A DNA stretch of 64,000 bases from Lutraria lutraria (Eukaryota > Mollusca > Bivalvia > Venerida > Mactridae): NCBI GenBank assembly GCA_964023205.1, contig OZ026844.1, positions 37,013,963 through 37,077,962 on the forward strand, read 5' to 3'. This document shows positions 57,601-64,000 of this stretch, one piece after another. Under the pieces are notes generated by a model. The model made no database searches and was not told where the DNA came from. It worked only from the letters and a program-made list of their open reading frames with translations. The number at the start of each line of letters is the position of its first letter. Position 1 is the first letter of the stretch. The translations under genes were made by a program, and so were the position numbers.

Positions 57601-60600
57601 ATGGGGACCTGATGATTGTCTAGACAGCAATCTATTTTATCTGTTGTATCTCACATTTATTAATGTCACGCTACTGAAGTCATTAAACTGTGTTTAGACT
57701 GTGTTACATTGTTGTCATGTTGTCTAGTAAATATACCTTTATGTTGTATCTGGTCAAGTCTCAATTTCAAAGAAAACGTTAGAAAAAGCCCTGTCCTCTG
57801 TGTATGTAAAATAGTTCCCATCAAACCTTCACCTAGATGATGATTTTATAAGGCTGTCTTACAGTCTTGCACTATTGTACATGTAATAAACAAACTTAGT
57901 TATAGATAGACAAAGAACCTATTGTTAGAACTGTGTTATTTATACACTCAGGTCTACAGATATGTAAATAACTGTTTTACAGGTTATTGTGTATACAAAC
58001 TGTTATACTATCCTAATTCTGTCTCAGTACCTTATCTAATTCTGTTTCAGTACCTTTATACTTATCTTATTCTGTTTCAGTACCTTTATACTTATCTTAT
58101 TCTGTTTCAGTACCTTTATAGTTTCAGTACCTTTATACTTATCTTATTCTGTTTCAGTACCTTTATGCTTATCTTATTCTGTTTCAATACCTTTATACTT
58201 ATCTTATTCTGTTTCAGTACCTTTATAGTTTCAGTACCTTTATACTTATCTTATTCTGTTTCAGTACCTTTATACGTATCTTATTCTGTTTCAGTACCTT
58301 TATACTTACCTAATTCTGTTTCACTACCTTTATACGTATCTTATTCTGTTTCAGTACCTTTATACTTACCTAATTCTGTTTCACTACCTTTATACTTACC
58401 TAATTCTGTTTCAGTACCTTTATACTTACCTTATTCTGTTTCACTACCTTTGTACTTATCTTATTCTGTTTCACTACCTTTATACTTATCTTATTCTGTT
58501 TCAGTACCTTTATACTTATCTTATTCTGTTTCACTACCTTTATACTTACCTAATTCTGTTTCAGTACCTTTATACTTACCTAATTCTGTTTCAGTACCTT
58601 TATACGTATCTTATTCTGTTTCAGTACCTTTATACTTACCTAATTCTGTTCCAGTACCTTTATACTTACCTAATTCTGTTCCAGTACCTTTATACTTACC
58701 TAATTCTGTTTCACTACCTTTATACTTACCTAATTCTGTTTCACTACCTTTATACTTACCTAATTCTGTTTCACTACCTTTATACTTACCTAATTCTGTT
58801 TCACTACCTTTATACTTACCTAATTCTGTTTCACTACCTTTATACTTACCTAATTCTGTTTCACTACCTTTATACTTACCTAATTCTGTTTCAGTACCTT
58901 TTGGAAATGAAAAGTCTAGTACTTCCTCCAGAACATATCCTAAAACGAGGGGACAGTGAAGCTCTGGCTTATGCATTTTTTCATTTACATCATTGGAAGA
59001 GAGTAGACGGAGCCCTTAATCTTCTACATTGTACATGGGAAGGCAGTAAGTGTGCGAAACCTGATTTATCTCTTGTACAAGTGGGACTTGATCTTTGATA
59101 ACTTGTAAAACTGGATTCTGGCTTAATATCTTGACCACGGAGGTCTGACTCTGGTGATTAATGAGATTTAACAATTAACAATTCGAGACTTTCTAAGTTT
59201 CATTATCTTATGTTTAGTATGAACCAATAAATTTATAAATTTTAAAATGTGACTATTTTCAGCATTTAGAATGATTCCATACCCTTTAGAGAAGGGACAT
59301 TTGTTTTACCCGTACCCAACTTGTACAGAAAGTGCTGACAGAGAACTTTTACCAGGTAAATTTATTCTACAAAATATTTTAAAATTCTGACATATAGATC
59401 TTCTTATAAAATCTCATTAACCCTTGGCTGATATCTTTTTTGTGAATCTGTGAATAATAAGTTTCTGAATTTCATTATTCCAATTGCTGGTAACTGTATA
59501 ATAGCCTGAAAGCATCCAAAATAAGTGATATCTGGTATGTACAATTCAATATCAACTAAATAATGATTACATTGAAACCTTGATAATGAGTGATTTATAG
59601 ATAATTAAATTGAATTAGTTCAACAGTATGGCTCAAAGTAAAGCCATTCATATATAAATTTAATGTGTTTTTCAAAATGTTAACACTTGTTTATGATTAT
59701 TTCAGCTTTCCATGACGTTTCAGTTTACCCTAAGAAAGAGTTACCATTCTTTATAATGTTCACAGCTGGTTTGTGCTCGTTCACTGCTTTACTGGCATTA
59801 CTTACACATCAGTACCCTGAGCCAATGGGTATCATAGCTAAAACAGTAAGTAGGATACATCAGTCTGTATACTGATTAATCTCTGTATGATGTATTAAAA
59901 CTTGTTAGAAAATGGTTGTCTACAACTATTTTATGATGAGTTTGTATATTTATCACAACACGATTCTCTCCCTTTCTTGTTATATCTGAATATGATTATA
60001 TATTATGCTAAAATTCTATCACTGTATATTTGTATGTGGTCGAGTGGTTATCTCTCACTGATAGAGGGTCGTGGGTTTGGTCCCAGCTTCTGAACATGTC
60101 TCTTCATGTGAGAAAATAGGCAGTTGCTTATGGAGGATGGGGTTCTTCCAAGGAATGATGGTAAGATGAACTGTCCACCTCATATGACTGTCTGTTGAAA
60201 AGGGGTGTAAAACCAAATCCTTCATACTGGAAGTTATTATATTAATTATCTCCCTTTGTAGCAGTTGTAATTATCTCCCTTTGTAGTAGTTGTAATTATC
60301 TCCCTTTGTAGCAGTTGTAATTATATCCCTTTGTAGCAGTTGTAATTATCTCCCTTTGTAATAGTTGTAATTATATCCCTTTGTAGCAGTTGTAATTATC
60401 TCCCTTTGTAATAGTTGTAATTATATCCCTTTGTAGCAGTTGTAATTATCTCCCTTTGTAATAGTTGTAATTATATCCCTTTGTAGTAGTTGTAATTATC
60501 TCCCTTTGTAGTAGTTGTAATTATCTCCCTTTGTAGCAGTTGTAATTATCTCCCTTTGTAATAGTTGTAATTATATCCCTTTGTAGCAATTGTAATTATC

Positions 60601-60832
60601 TCCCTTTGTAATAGTTGTAATTATCTCCCTTTGTAATAGTTGTAATTATCTCCCTTTTGGAATTGTTCTAATTGTATCATTTTGTAATAGAACTTCTCAT
60701 GTAAGTTTGTATAATGATCCCTGTTTATAATTTCAGGCTGTTACCTGGATCTACATGCCTGTGAGTTACATACTGGAGAAGTTGGAAGCAATTTTACCAT
60801 CAAATCTCTTCCAGCAACTATCAAGAATCTGA
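12504..60832 (+). CDS. ST7: Suppressor of tumorigenicity 7 (ST7) orthologue, 14 coding exons
   Basis: Joining 12504-12654, 31791-31873, 39104-39296, 46208-46378, 53794-53872, 55047-55201, 55544-55641, 56016-56130, 56368-56440, 56992-57094, 58895-59045, 59263-59355, 59706-59845 and 60737-60832 gives 1701 bases and 566 residues with every phase closing. It matches vertebrate ST7 along its length, for example [68 protein letters not shown] and [13 protein letters not shown]. Membrane spans are predicted at about 17-39, 62-84 and 501-522. A Gly/Asn/Ser linker (107-142) with several N-x-S/T sites is the least conserved part. The middle is helical, of the TPR-like kind. ST7 is an ancient membrane protein; in humans it is a candidate tumour suppressor linked to extracellular-matrix gene expression, and its biochemical role is unsettled. 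The Met at 12441 would add 21 residues; I prefer 12504 because its MAGFL aligns with the vertebrate N-terminus. Confidence 0.96.
13890..15252. mobile_element. Non-autonomous Harbinger-like element, 1363 bp
   Basis: The ends are inverted repeats: left GGCCTAAATTAAAA, then TTGTTTGCCCTTTACCGACC; right end the reverse complement of GGCCTAAATTAAAA, then CATTGTTTGCCCTTTACCGA. It is flanked by TAA at 13887-13889 and 15253-15255. A 3-bp TWA duplication with ends beginning GG is typical of PIF/Harbinger. The inside has no transposase; the longest frames are 60 and 78 codons and unrecognised. Confidence 0.82.
15621..15730 (-). mobile_element. Partial copy of the hAT-like element end
   Basis: It matches, in reverse orientation, the right end of the element at 21555-22533: a T-run, then actaagaaagtgacgccgat, cttcccctcgg and cctcagagccat. 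Homology stops at about 15730 and I found no second terminus, so the copy is truncated. Confidence 0.7.
19860..20075 (-). repeat. Dispersed repeat, copy 1
   Basis: Minus-strand reading shares with 52440-52615 the blocks agctattttgatcactg, agaaacta.aagaggt, acatgaaactt and ggatagatc.cactgaggca. Near-terminal gctcgtctg / cagacgagc segments are inverted, suggesting a MITE. Confidence 0.65.
21555..22533. mobile_element. Non-autonomous hAT-like element, 979 bp
   Basis: It starts CAGGGGTTTTTTTTA and ends with the reverse complement TAAAAAAAACCCCTG. It is flanked by CTGGA on both sides (21550-21554 and 22534-22538). CAGGG-type ends are characteristic of hAT elements; the duplication is 5 bp rather than the common 8 bp, as reported for the hAT5 group. 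No transposase frame is present. Confidence 0.75.
22625..22770 (-). mobile_element. tRNA-derived SINE, family 3
   Basis: On the minus strand: A-box-like tagtagagtggttatag, then B-box-like gtttgaatcccac, then catatctcacatatgaggaa and gctgcccagctaacttctgg. Body segments recur at 46640-47070 and 52195-52400. Confidence 0.72.
22976..23163. mobile_element. Mariner-like MITE, 188 bp, copy 1
   Basis: Terminal inverted repeats (T/C)AGTCAAA(T/C)CTGTG, flanked by TA at 22974-22975 and 23164-23165. A TA duplication and a CAGT start fit Tc1/mariner. A related copy starts at 53909. Confidence 0.75.
25235..25385 (-). mobile_element. tRNA-derived SINE, family 2
   Basis: On the minus strand: A box tggtgaagtggtaatgc, then B box gtgggtttgattctcag, properly spaced, followed by the body ctccacatagaaaatatcac. 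The 74-codon open frame here is the SINE itself and not a gene. Confidence 0.78.
31418..31617. other. Assembly gap of 200 N
   Basis: Exactly 200 N, probably a scaffold spacer, so the true size is unknown. The open frame drawn across it is an artefact. Confidence 0.95.
31791..31873 (+). CDS. ST7: ST7 exon 2
   Basis: Residues 51-78, most of membrane span 2. Acceptor atatattttcag, donor CTG|GTAAGTA. It lies only 173 bases after the N gap. Confidence 0.93.
33127..33257. repeat. 20-bp minisatellite, about 6 copies
   Basis: The unit is ttttctgtgaagttcatgtg, nearly perfect, with single changes in copies 3 and 6. Confidence 0.95.
34090..34910. repeat. 25-bp minisatellite, about 33 copies
   Basis: The unit is tctgtctgtttgtcattggt followed by ttatg. 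Because 25 is not a multiple of 3 and the unit has no stop, all three plus frames stay open and give the same Cys/Leu/Val-rich peptide, a hallmark of a non-coding array. Shortened units (for example at 34226 and 34669) show slippage. Confidence 0.97.
37200..37400. repeat. 29-bp minisatellite, about 7 copies
   Basis: The unit is gagccacattatgtcttaca followed by ccatgtgaa; the inner copies are identical, so it expanded recently. Confidence 0.95.
38151..38714. repeat. 16/17-bp minisatellite with higher-order pattern
   Basis: Alternating tgatgtatgttctatg (16) and tgatattatgttctatg or tgatatcatgttctatg (17), about 33 units. A block of gat-gtat, gat-atc and gat-att units recurs as a trimer of about 50 bp in the left half. 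Confidence 0.95.
39104..39296 (+). CDS. ST7: ST7 exon 3
   Basis: Residues 79-142: [17 protein letters not shown], then LLGG and a linker made almost only of Gly, Asn, Ser and Thr. Acceptor gttatatttacag, donor CCAG|GTATCA. The open frame runs to the TAA at 39314-39316 in the intron, so intron retention would truncate the protein. Confidence 0.93.
41537..41830. repeat. 30-bp minisatellite, about 10 copies
   Basis: The unit is tcatctacattcattatata followed by ctcaccttga, with a degenerate tail to about 42190. It has no stop in one frame of each strand: plus reads [10 protein letters not shown], minus reads [10 protein letters not shown]. Minus-strand units contain AAG|GTGAGTAT, a consensus splice donor. 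There is no sign that either frame is translated. Confidence 0.93.
44124..44370 (+). mobile_element. tRNA-derived SINE, family 1, full copy
   Basis: A box tggttgagtggttaaggt, then B box tgggtttgaaccca, the body gactatgtctctttatgcta and the 3' end gttgaaaaggggcgttaaac with an A-rich tail. It is the best-preserved copy in the window. Confidence 0.88.
46208..46378 (+). CDS. ST7: ST7 exon 4
   Basis: Residues 143-199, the strongly conserved [17 protein letters not shown] and [19 protein letters not shown] block. Acceptor gtatcatttggtag, donor GAAA|GTAAGTA. Confidence 0.95.
46640..47070 (-). mobile_element. SINE family 3 copy with an insertion
   Basis: gagctagctggacagcttct and cacatgtgaaatttgtctgc match the 22630 copy; the A-box side (agtgactataact) reappears only at about 47025. 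Roughly 150 bases at 46785-46950 interrupt it. Confidence 0.6.
48405..48790. repeat. Inverted-repeat cluster, possible MITE
   Basis: Imperfect arms 48405-48434 and 48465-48492 (ctgacctcagatacggtgtg pairing with its near reverse complement) are followed by a perfect 10-bp-arm hairpin acctaatata-tcc-tatattaggt at 48581-48603. The cluster closes with cgtatcgggtcagttac at about 48766. The repeated theme is gacc...ggtca. Confidence 0.65.
49937..50340 (+). repeat. Dispersed 'gctcacctgagc' element
   Basis: It begins gctcacctgagctcaaagtg and ends aaggccatgatggccctctt. The middle repeats the taattaaagaaaaatcttc, ttcagtgtgtagc theme seen in the units at 1951-2830, so both belong to one family. Confidence 0.65.
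52195..52400 (+). mobile_element. SINE-family fragment
   Basis: tttctcatatgaggaagttg, ccagctagctta and gcaggtcgtggttctacc match the body of the 22630 copy and its usual 3' part. The tRNA-like head is lost. Confidence 0.55.
52440..52640 (+). repeat. Dispersed repeat, copy 2
   Basis: Homologous to the minus strand of 19860-20075. The 100-codon open frame at 52474-52776 lies mostly in it and is not a gene. Confidence 0.65.
53794..53872 (+). CDS. ST7: ST7 exon 5
   Basis: Residues 200-225, [20 protein letters not shown] and ALEKNP. Acceptor tttatggattcag, donor CCAGA|GTAAGTG. The 139-residue open frame that overlaps it in another frame is a shadow. Confidence 0.93.
53909..54085. mobile_element. 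Mariner-like MITE, copy 2
   Basis: Begins tagtcaaacctgtgaacaaa after a TA and follows the 22976 copy through attgacagttggcctttatt, aatcaatgacca and agaatggcctttattca. The right end is decayed. It inserted 36 bases after the exon 5 donor. Confidence 0.7.
54271..54427. mobile_element. 157-bp MITE with TAACA duplication
   Basis: Ends CCAGTCTGCAAATTT and its imperfect reverse complement AATTTTGCAGGCTGG; flanked by TAACA at 54266-54270 and 54428-54432. No coding capacity. The superfamily is unclear. Confidence 0.78.
55047..55201 (+). CDS. ST7: ST7 exon 6
   Basis: Residues 226-277, with [20 protein letters not shown] and a Gln-rich end. It joins directly to exon 5 as in the short vertebrate isoform; no counterpart of the optional 23-residue insert was found. 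Acceptor ctatggttacag, donor CACA|GTAAGTA. Confidence 0.93.
55544..55641 (+). CDS. ST7: ST7 exon 7
   Basis: Residues 278-310, [20 protein letters not shown] then [13 protein letters not shown]. Acceptor tttttattgcag, donor GAG|GTAAAT. Confidence 0.94.
55800..55930. repeat. Short inverted-repeat element in intron 7
   Basis: gacccgttttat(c)aac and gttaataaaacgggcc are inverted around catgtcataagacac, giving a hairpin at about 55860-55906. Probably a small MITE. Confidence 0.55.
56016..56130 (+). CDS. ST7: ST7 exon 8
   Basis: Residues 311-348, [20 protein letters not shown] then [18 protein letters not shown]. Acceptor tgttgttttacag, donor GATG|GTAAGT. Confidence 0.95.
56368..56440 (+). CDS. 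ST7: ST7 exon 9
   Basis: Residues 349-372, [20 protein letters not shown]. At 73 bases it is the shortest coding exon. Acceptor tatgtttatag, donor GACAA|GTAAGTC. Confidence 0.94.
56992..57094 (+). CDS. ST7: ST7 exon 10
   Basis: Residues 373-407, [20 protein letters not shown] then [15 protein letters not shown]. It ends at a codon boundary before the intron that carries the acceptor-copy minisatellite. Acceptor ttctctatatag, donor AAG|GTAAAT. Confidence 0.95.
57217..57345 (+). mobile_element. SINE 3' fragment, divergent
   Basis: gttagtactggttaaggtct, aagctggttaggataactgt and gcattaaacctgatgaaaca follow the family-1 body and tail with many changes. It lies in ST7 intron 10. Confidence 0.6.
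58012..58894 (+). repeat. 30-bp minisatellite made of splice-acceptor copies
   Basis: From 58261 to 58890 there are exactly 21 units of 30 bp; about nine less regular units precede them. The core is taattctgtttcagtacctt (or ttattctgtttcagtacctt), identical to the last 14 intron and first 6 exon bases of ST7 exon 11. Of the 21 units, ten keep CAG (58261, 58291, 58351, 58411, 58501, 58561, 58591, 58621, 58651, 58681) and eleven have CAC, including all six at 58711-58861. In the exon 11 frame the regular units read YLYTYLILF(Q/H) without stops. Two short units (near 58118 and 58229) break the phase. Confidence 0.97.
58895..59045 (+). CDS. ST7: ST7 exon 11
   Basis: Residues 408-457, [20 protein letters not shown] then [20 protein letters not shown]. 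The acceptor taattctgtttcag|TACCTTT at 58881-58901 is the parent-like copy of the upstream 30-bp array. Only this copy continues into TGGAAATGAAA, so the boundary follows from homology with vertebrate ST7 (VPK|YLLEMKS). Donor GGCA|GTAAGTG. Confidence 0.95.
59263..59355 (+). CDS. ST7: ST7 exon 12
   Basis: Residues 458-488, [19 protein letters not shown] then [12 protein letters not shown]. Acceptor gactattttcag, donor CCAG|GTAAAT. Confidence 0.94.
59706..59845 (+). CDS. ST7: ST7 exon 13
   Basis: Residues 489-535, [20 protein letters not shown] then [20 protein letters not shown]. Contains the C-terminal membrane span (about 501-522). Acceptor atgattatttcag, donor ACA|GTAAGTA. Confidence 0.95.
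60034..60222 (+). mobile_element. tRNA-derived SINE, family 1
   Basis: A box tggtcgagtggtta, B box gtgggtttggtccca, body catgtctcttcatgtgagaa, 3' end gttgaaaaggggtgtaaaac. An internal deletion lies between the boxes relative to the 44124 copy. Confidence 0.8.
60242..60657 (+). repeat. 25-bp acceptor-like minisatellite in ST7 intron 13
   Basis: About 17 units of agttgtaattatctcccttt followed by gtagc, gtagt or gtaat. Each has a possible branch site (taat), a pyrimidine stretch and TAG. It ends about 80 bases before the exon 14 acceptor. Confidence 0.93.
60737..60832 (+). CDS. ST7: ST7 exon 14 (last coding exon)
   Basis: Residues 536-566 and the TGA. The end, [18 protein letters not shown], matches the vertebrate C-terminus. 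Acceptor tttataatttcag. Confidence 0.95.
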   Translation, partial: AVTWIYMPVSYILEKLEAILPSNLFQQLSRI

Positions 60833-61380
60833 ACAAACTATTTTATCTCCCACTTTATTTCATTGTCACTTATGTCTCAATGATTTCAGTCAGTCTTGCT
60901 TTCAAATACTTTGTCTGTGAATTTTCTTAGAATTTCCTGTCATTTTAAGATATTTTGTATATTGGTTCTAGCACAGTTACCTCCCTTGAAGAATTTCACA
61001 CCTTGTTCCAAAACTAGTTAGATTTAACATTTTTTATTGAGATTTTTATTCTCATACATAGCCTTAATTAACCTAGATTTCTGGGTCCATTATGTCTTTG
61101 AATGTTGTTTGTTCAAATCTTTTCAACATTTCTTTAACTACAAGACTGAGTACACTAAATGTCGCTTTGACAGTACTTTGACTATATTTGGTTGAATTGG
61201 AAAACAGTCTTTTAATCTAATGTTAGATGTTTGTAAAGTTCTGAAGGGGGAGGTAATCTTAATTGCGATTGCGTGTTTTTACTATATTTTAAGCATTAAA
61301 GTGTTAGATAATCATTTTAAGTTCTAGTATTATTTTTATGTTATTTTAAAGACTTACACAATAAATTCCTTATCATTGAA
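60833..61380 (+). other. ST7: ST7 3' UTR, proposed
   Basis: AT-rich sequence after the stop up to the first AATAAA at 61360-61365. Longer transcripts ending further right are possible. Confidence 0.5.
61360..61365 (+). terminator. ST7: Candidate ST7 polyadenylation signal
   Basis: AATAAA 528 bases after the stop codon, with T-rich sequence around it. It is the first canonical hexamer I found in the 3' flank. Confidence 0.5.
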
Positions 61381-61889
61381 AAATTCTAAATTCTATTTTG
61401 AAATATTTATGTTTTTGATTGCGAAAGAAATTTGATTTGTTTTACGAATGTTGATATGAAAACTGCATTGTAAAAGATAAATGATGTTATAAATATTCAT
61501 TAACATTTTTACAAGAATTGACATATTGTTCCGCTCAAGTTGACTGATTGAAAATTGTAACACTGTATAAAACGTTTGATCAACTATTTCATGATACACA
61601 AAGATAATATGTCCTTAAATACTTAGCTATCTGTCCAGAAAACTTAATTAAAAATATGTTGTTGATTTTTGACATATCAGTAATTTTATGATACAGAAGA
61701 TGTTACCTACATCATTTATATACTAAAGTCAGCTTACACTACACAGCTACGTGATGAATGTCGCTTCTTTCTGTTTTATCCAACTTGTCTGTGAAGACCA
61801 ACTTTGTAAGACTGATAAGTGAATGTTATGTTTGGTGTTTTTGTCTCTGAGATTAAAATGAACAAGTGCTTGTACTTGAAGCTGTTTTA

Positions 61890-62040
61890 TCTTTATGTGA
61901 GAAAGTAGGCAGTTGCTTACGGAGGATGGGAGTCTAGTACTGGTTCTTCCTAGGAACGACAGTTAGGTGAACTGTCTGTCTCATATGACTCTGACTGTTG
62001 AAAAGGGGCGTAAAACCCGATGTAAGAAACGAAACAAACA
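61890..62040 (+). mobile_element. SINE family 1, 5'-truncated
   Basis: tatgtgagaaagtaggcagt through gttgaaaaggggcgtaaaac, then an A-rich tail. It lacks the A and B boxes. The 85-codon open frame at 61967 starts inside it and is not a gene. Confidence 0.8.
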
Positions 62041-64000
62041 TGAAACAGATTTACTGGTCCTGACGAACACAGGGTCTATATTCATGGATGGCCCTGTAGC
62101 CCCCACATCTGACTGTTATTATTCACATTGTAACATTGACATTATTATATTTAAGTATTGGTATTATTGGGTAAGGCTTCGTTGTCATAGCAATCATCTA
62201 TCATTTCTTACAGCACAGTTTTAGCATTTATTCTATGATCATGAGATGTACTGAGAAAATCAGTTGAAAGGGTTTTTGGGTAATGTTTTAATTTAATTCA
62301 TGCTTGTTCAGAATTGAACACTGTGTATGTACATTAATCACACATATAGTTATATAAATTTACAGCTTACTATGGGTATTGCTAACATTTTAAAAATTAT
62401 TTGGCTGGGACATATTTTACTATCAAATAACATCATTAGAAAATGGAAATTGTGTGCAGAAAAATTAATAATCTGCTCTTGGTACGTTTTTTATGAAGTG
62501 TGAAATATGTATATTGATAAATGTCTAACTTTCTTTCAACATAAAGAAATATTATGTTACATGCAGGTACATGTTCTGTTCTGTTCTCTTACAAAATAAT
62601 TCACTCTGTTTAAATTTTGTATAAATTTTCTGAGAACTCCAGGTAGAGTTTTTGATGCCATGAAAATATGATAAGGTTATTTTTTTATCTTTTATTGTTA
62701 AAGAGAAATTAAGTTTTGTTTAGTTGATCTTATGGGGGGGGGGGGGGGGGCTTGACTCTCTGTCAGTCATTTGTTGTGGATGGGTGTAGCATTTATAATG
62801 TAATGATAGGATTTCACAGTTTAAATCTACATTATGCACAGTTTAGCAAGTGTGAAAATATTTTAGTTTTAAAGGAAAAGAGCGACTTTACATTAAATAT
62901 AGAAATGGATATTCAAAGATGTTTTGGGAAAGTATGTGTATTTTTGCTATGTGTTGATGGTTTTGGCTGATGTAGCACAACTGGACCATGTTGAATTATT
63001 TCAGTGATTTCACGGACCGTGTGGTTGTGAATCTTGTGTTGGGGCCTGACTTTGAATTTACTTAATATGGACAACACAGAAGTGTCATTTTTTCAGAGAG
63101 TGAAATTTTCATGTATTAGTAATTACTTAACATACGATATATATTAATGTGGTCGTAAGTTTGGTTGACTTAAAGGTTTAAGATGCGAATATAACTGTAT
63201 GATAAAGTCTATCATATCAGGATCACCTCTTTGTGACCAATATATCATTCTTAATGTTCACATAGCCTCATGATCTGATGTTAAATAGTCTATAATGAGG
63301 AGGTCTGAATATAAAGGTGTTTGTTTAATGAGGTTATAATGTAGAGTACAACCTCTACAAAGCAACACCCTTTGTGAGTAACAGCATTATGTAGTTGTTG
63401 AGAAGTTGTTGCTCTAAAGAGGTTAAACTAATAGATAAATTGTACAGTTAGGAACATTCATGCTGTTGTTGAAGAGATGTTATTGCTCAAGAAGAGAGGG
63501 CCGCTCTGGAGAGGTTGCACAGTATATGTGTGATTTAAGGCATACATGTTTTTGGCAGTGAGTACAACATTACATTGGTCTAGAATATATGAAAATTTCA
63601 CTTTGTGATATAAAAATGACACATTTTGTTTTAGTATTCTGTCTCGATATTGTATGATAAACATGTTGACATTGAAGTATACCATTACAACACTGCATGT
63701 TGTTTTATGGAAGGTGGAATTAAAAGAACTATTGCCATTATACATGTCGTGTTCTTGTTGTTTTTGTCTGATAAAATCTACTTATCAACCATACTGAAGA
63801 GAAAATTATCTGATCATTTATGATACAAATATTTATATTCAGTGAAAACACCTACTGTTATGTTGATAATGTTATGTAAACAAATTCCATTATACTCGTG
63901 TATGTTGTTTCATATATTCCATCAAGGACATACATGTATATTATTGAAATTTTCTTAGGACTTTCCTTACCCATATATCAGTTTTTTAAACCCATGAAAA
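62041..64000. other. 3' flank without recognised genes
   Basis: AT-rich. A G run lies at about 62733-62750. The open frames at 62752-62970 and 63458-63745 show no recognisable protein. Nothing else is seen. Confidence 0.55.

Noticed and set aside
57922..58959. A 345-residue open frame ([14 protein letters not shown] repeat)
   Set aside because: It is the 30-bp array read in a frame other than that of ST7; it overlaps exon 11 out of frame and has no independent support.
58611..58976. Minus-strand 121-residue frame ([10 protein letters not shown] repeat)
   Set aside because: Antisense reading of the same array and of exon 11; no start context or transcript evidence.

Overview
The window is animal nuclear DNA. 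It is AT-rich and gene-sparse, with long introns, canonical GT-AG splice sites, polyadenylation signals, tRNA-derived SINEs, short inverted-repeat transposons, a decayed LINE and many minisatellites. The repeat types (SINEs whose 3' part reads GTTGAAAAGGGGCGT and AAACCC, and a 'gctcacc(t)gagca' repeat) fit a lophotrochozoan, most likely a mollusc. That placement is inference; I cannot name the species.

Three protein genes can be supported. (1) Bases 2-1582, plus strand: the 3' part of a condensation-domain-like acyltransferase with an HHxxxDG motif, running off the left edge and followed by an AATAAA. (2) Bases 5482-9362, minus strand: a three-exon gene that I assembled from splice sites. It encodes a 167-residue type I membrane protein with a signal peptide, a C-C-CC-CC ectodomain, one membrane span and a tail with two PPxY motifs (STMC6 type, like Shisa/CYYR1/WBP1/VOPP1). 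(3) Bases 12504-60832, plus strand: the complete ST7 (suppressor of tumorigenicity 7) orthologue in 14 coding exons over about 48 kb. All introns are GT-AG, all phases are consistent, and the protein has 566 residues.

Region by region: 1583-5481 is intergenic, with a 331-bp higher-order repeat and an approximately 35-bp tandem array carrying about 15 perfect octamer motifs (ATTTGCAT). 9363-12503 is intergenic, with a LINE reverse-transcriptase remnant and a perfect 18-bp-arm hairpin just upstream of ST7. 12655-31790 is ST7 intron 1, holding a 1363-bp Harbinger-like element with a TAA duplication, a 979-bp hAT-like element, a mariner-like MITE, SINEs and a 200-base N gap. 31874-53793 (introns 2-4) holds most of the minisatellites. 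53794-60832 carries the clustered exons 5-14. 60833-64000 is 3' UTR and flank.

The most unusual structure is a 30-bp minisatellite in ST7 intron 10. Its repeat unit is a copy of the splice acceptor of exon 11 (polypyrimidine tract, AG and the first exon bases). About 30 acceptor copies lie directly before the real one. The six closest to the exon all carry CAC instead of CAG, leaving an AG-free stretch of about 210 bases before the true site. A second acceptor-like minisatellite lies in intron 13 just before exon 14.
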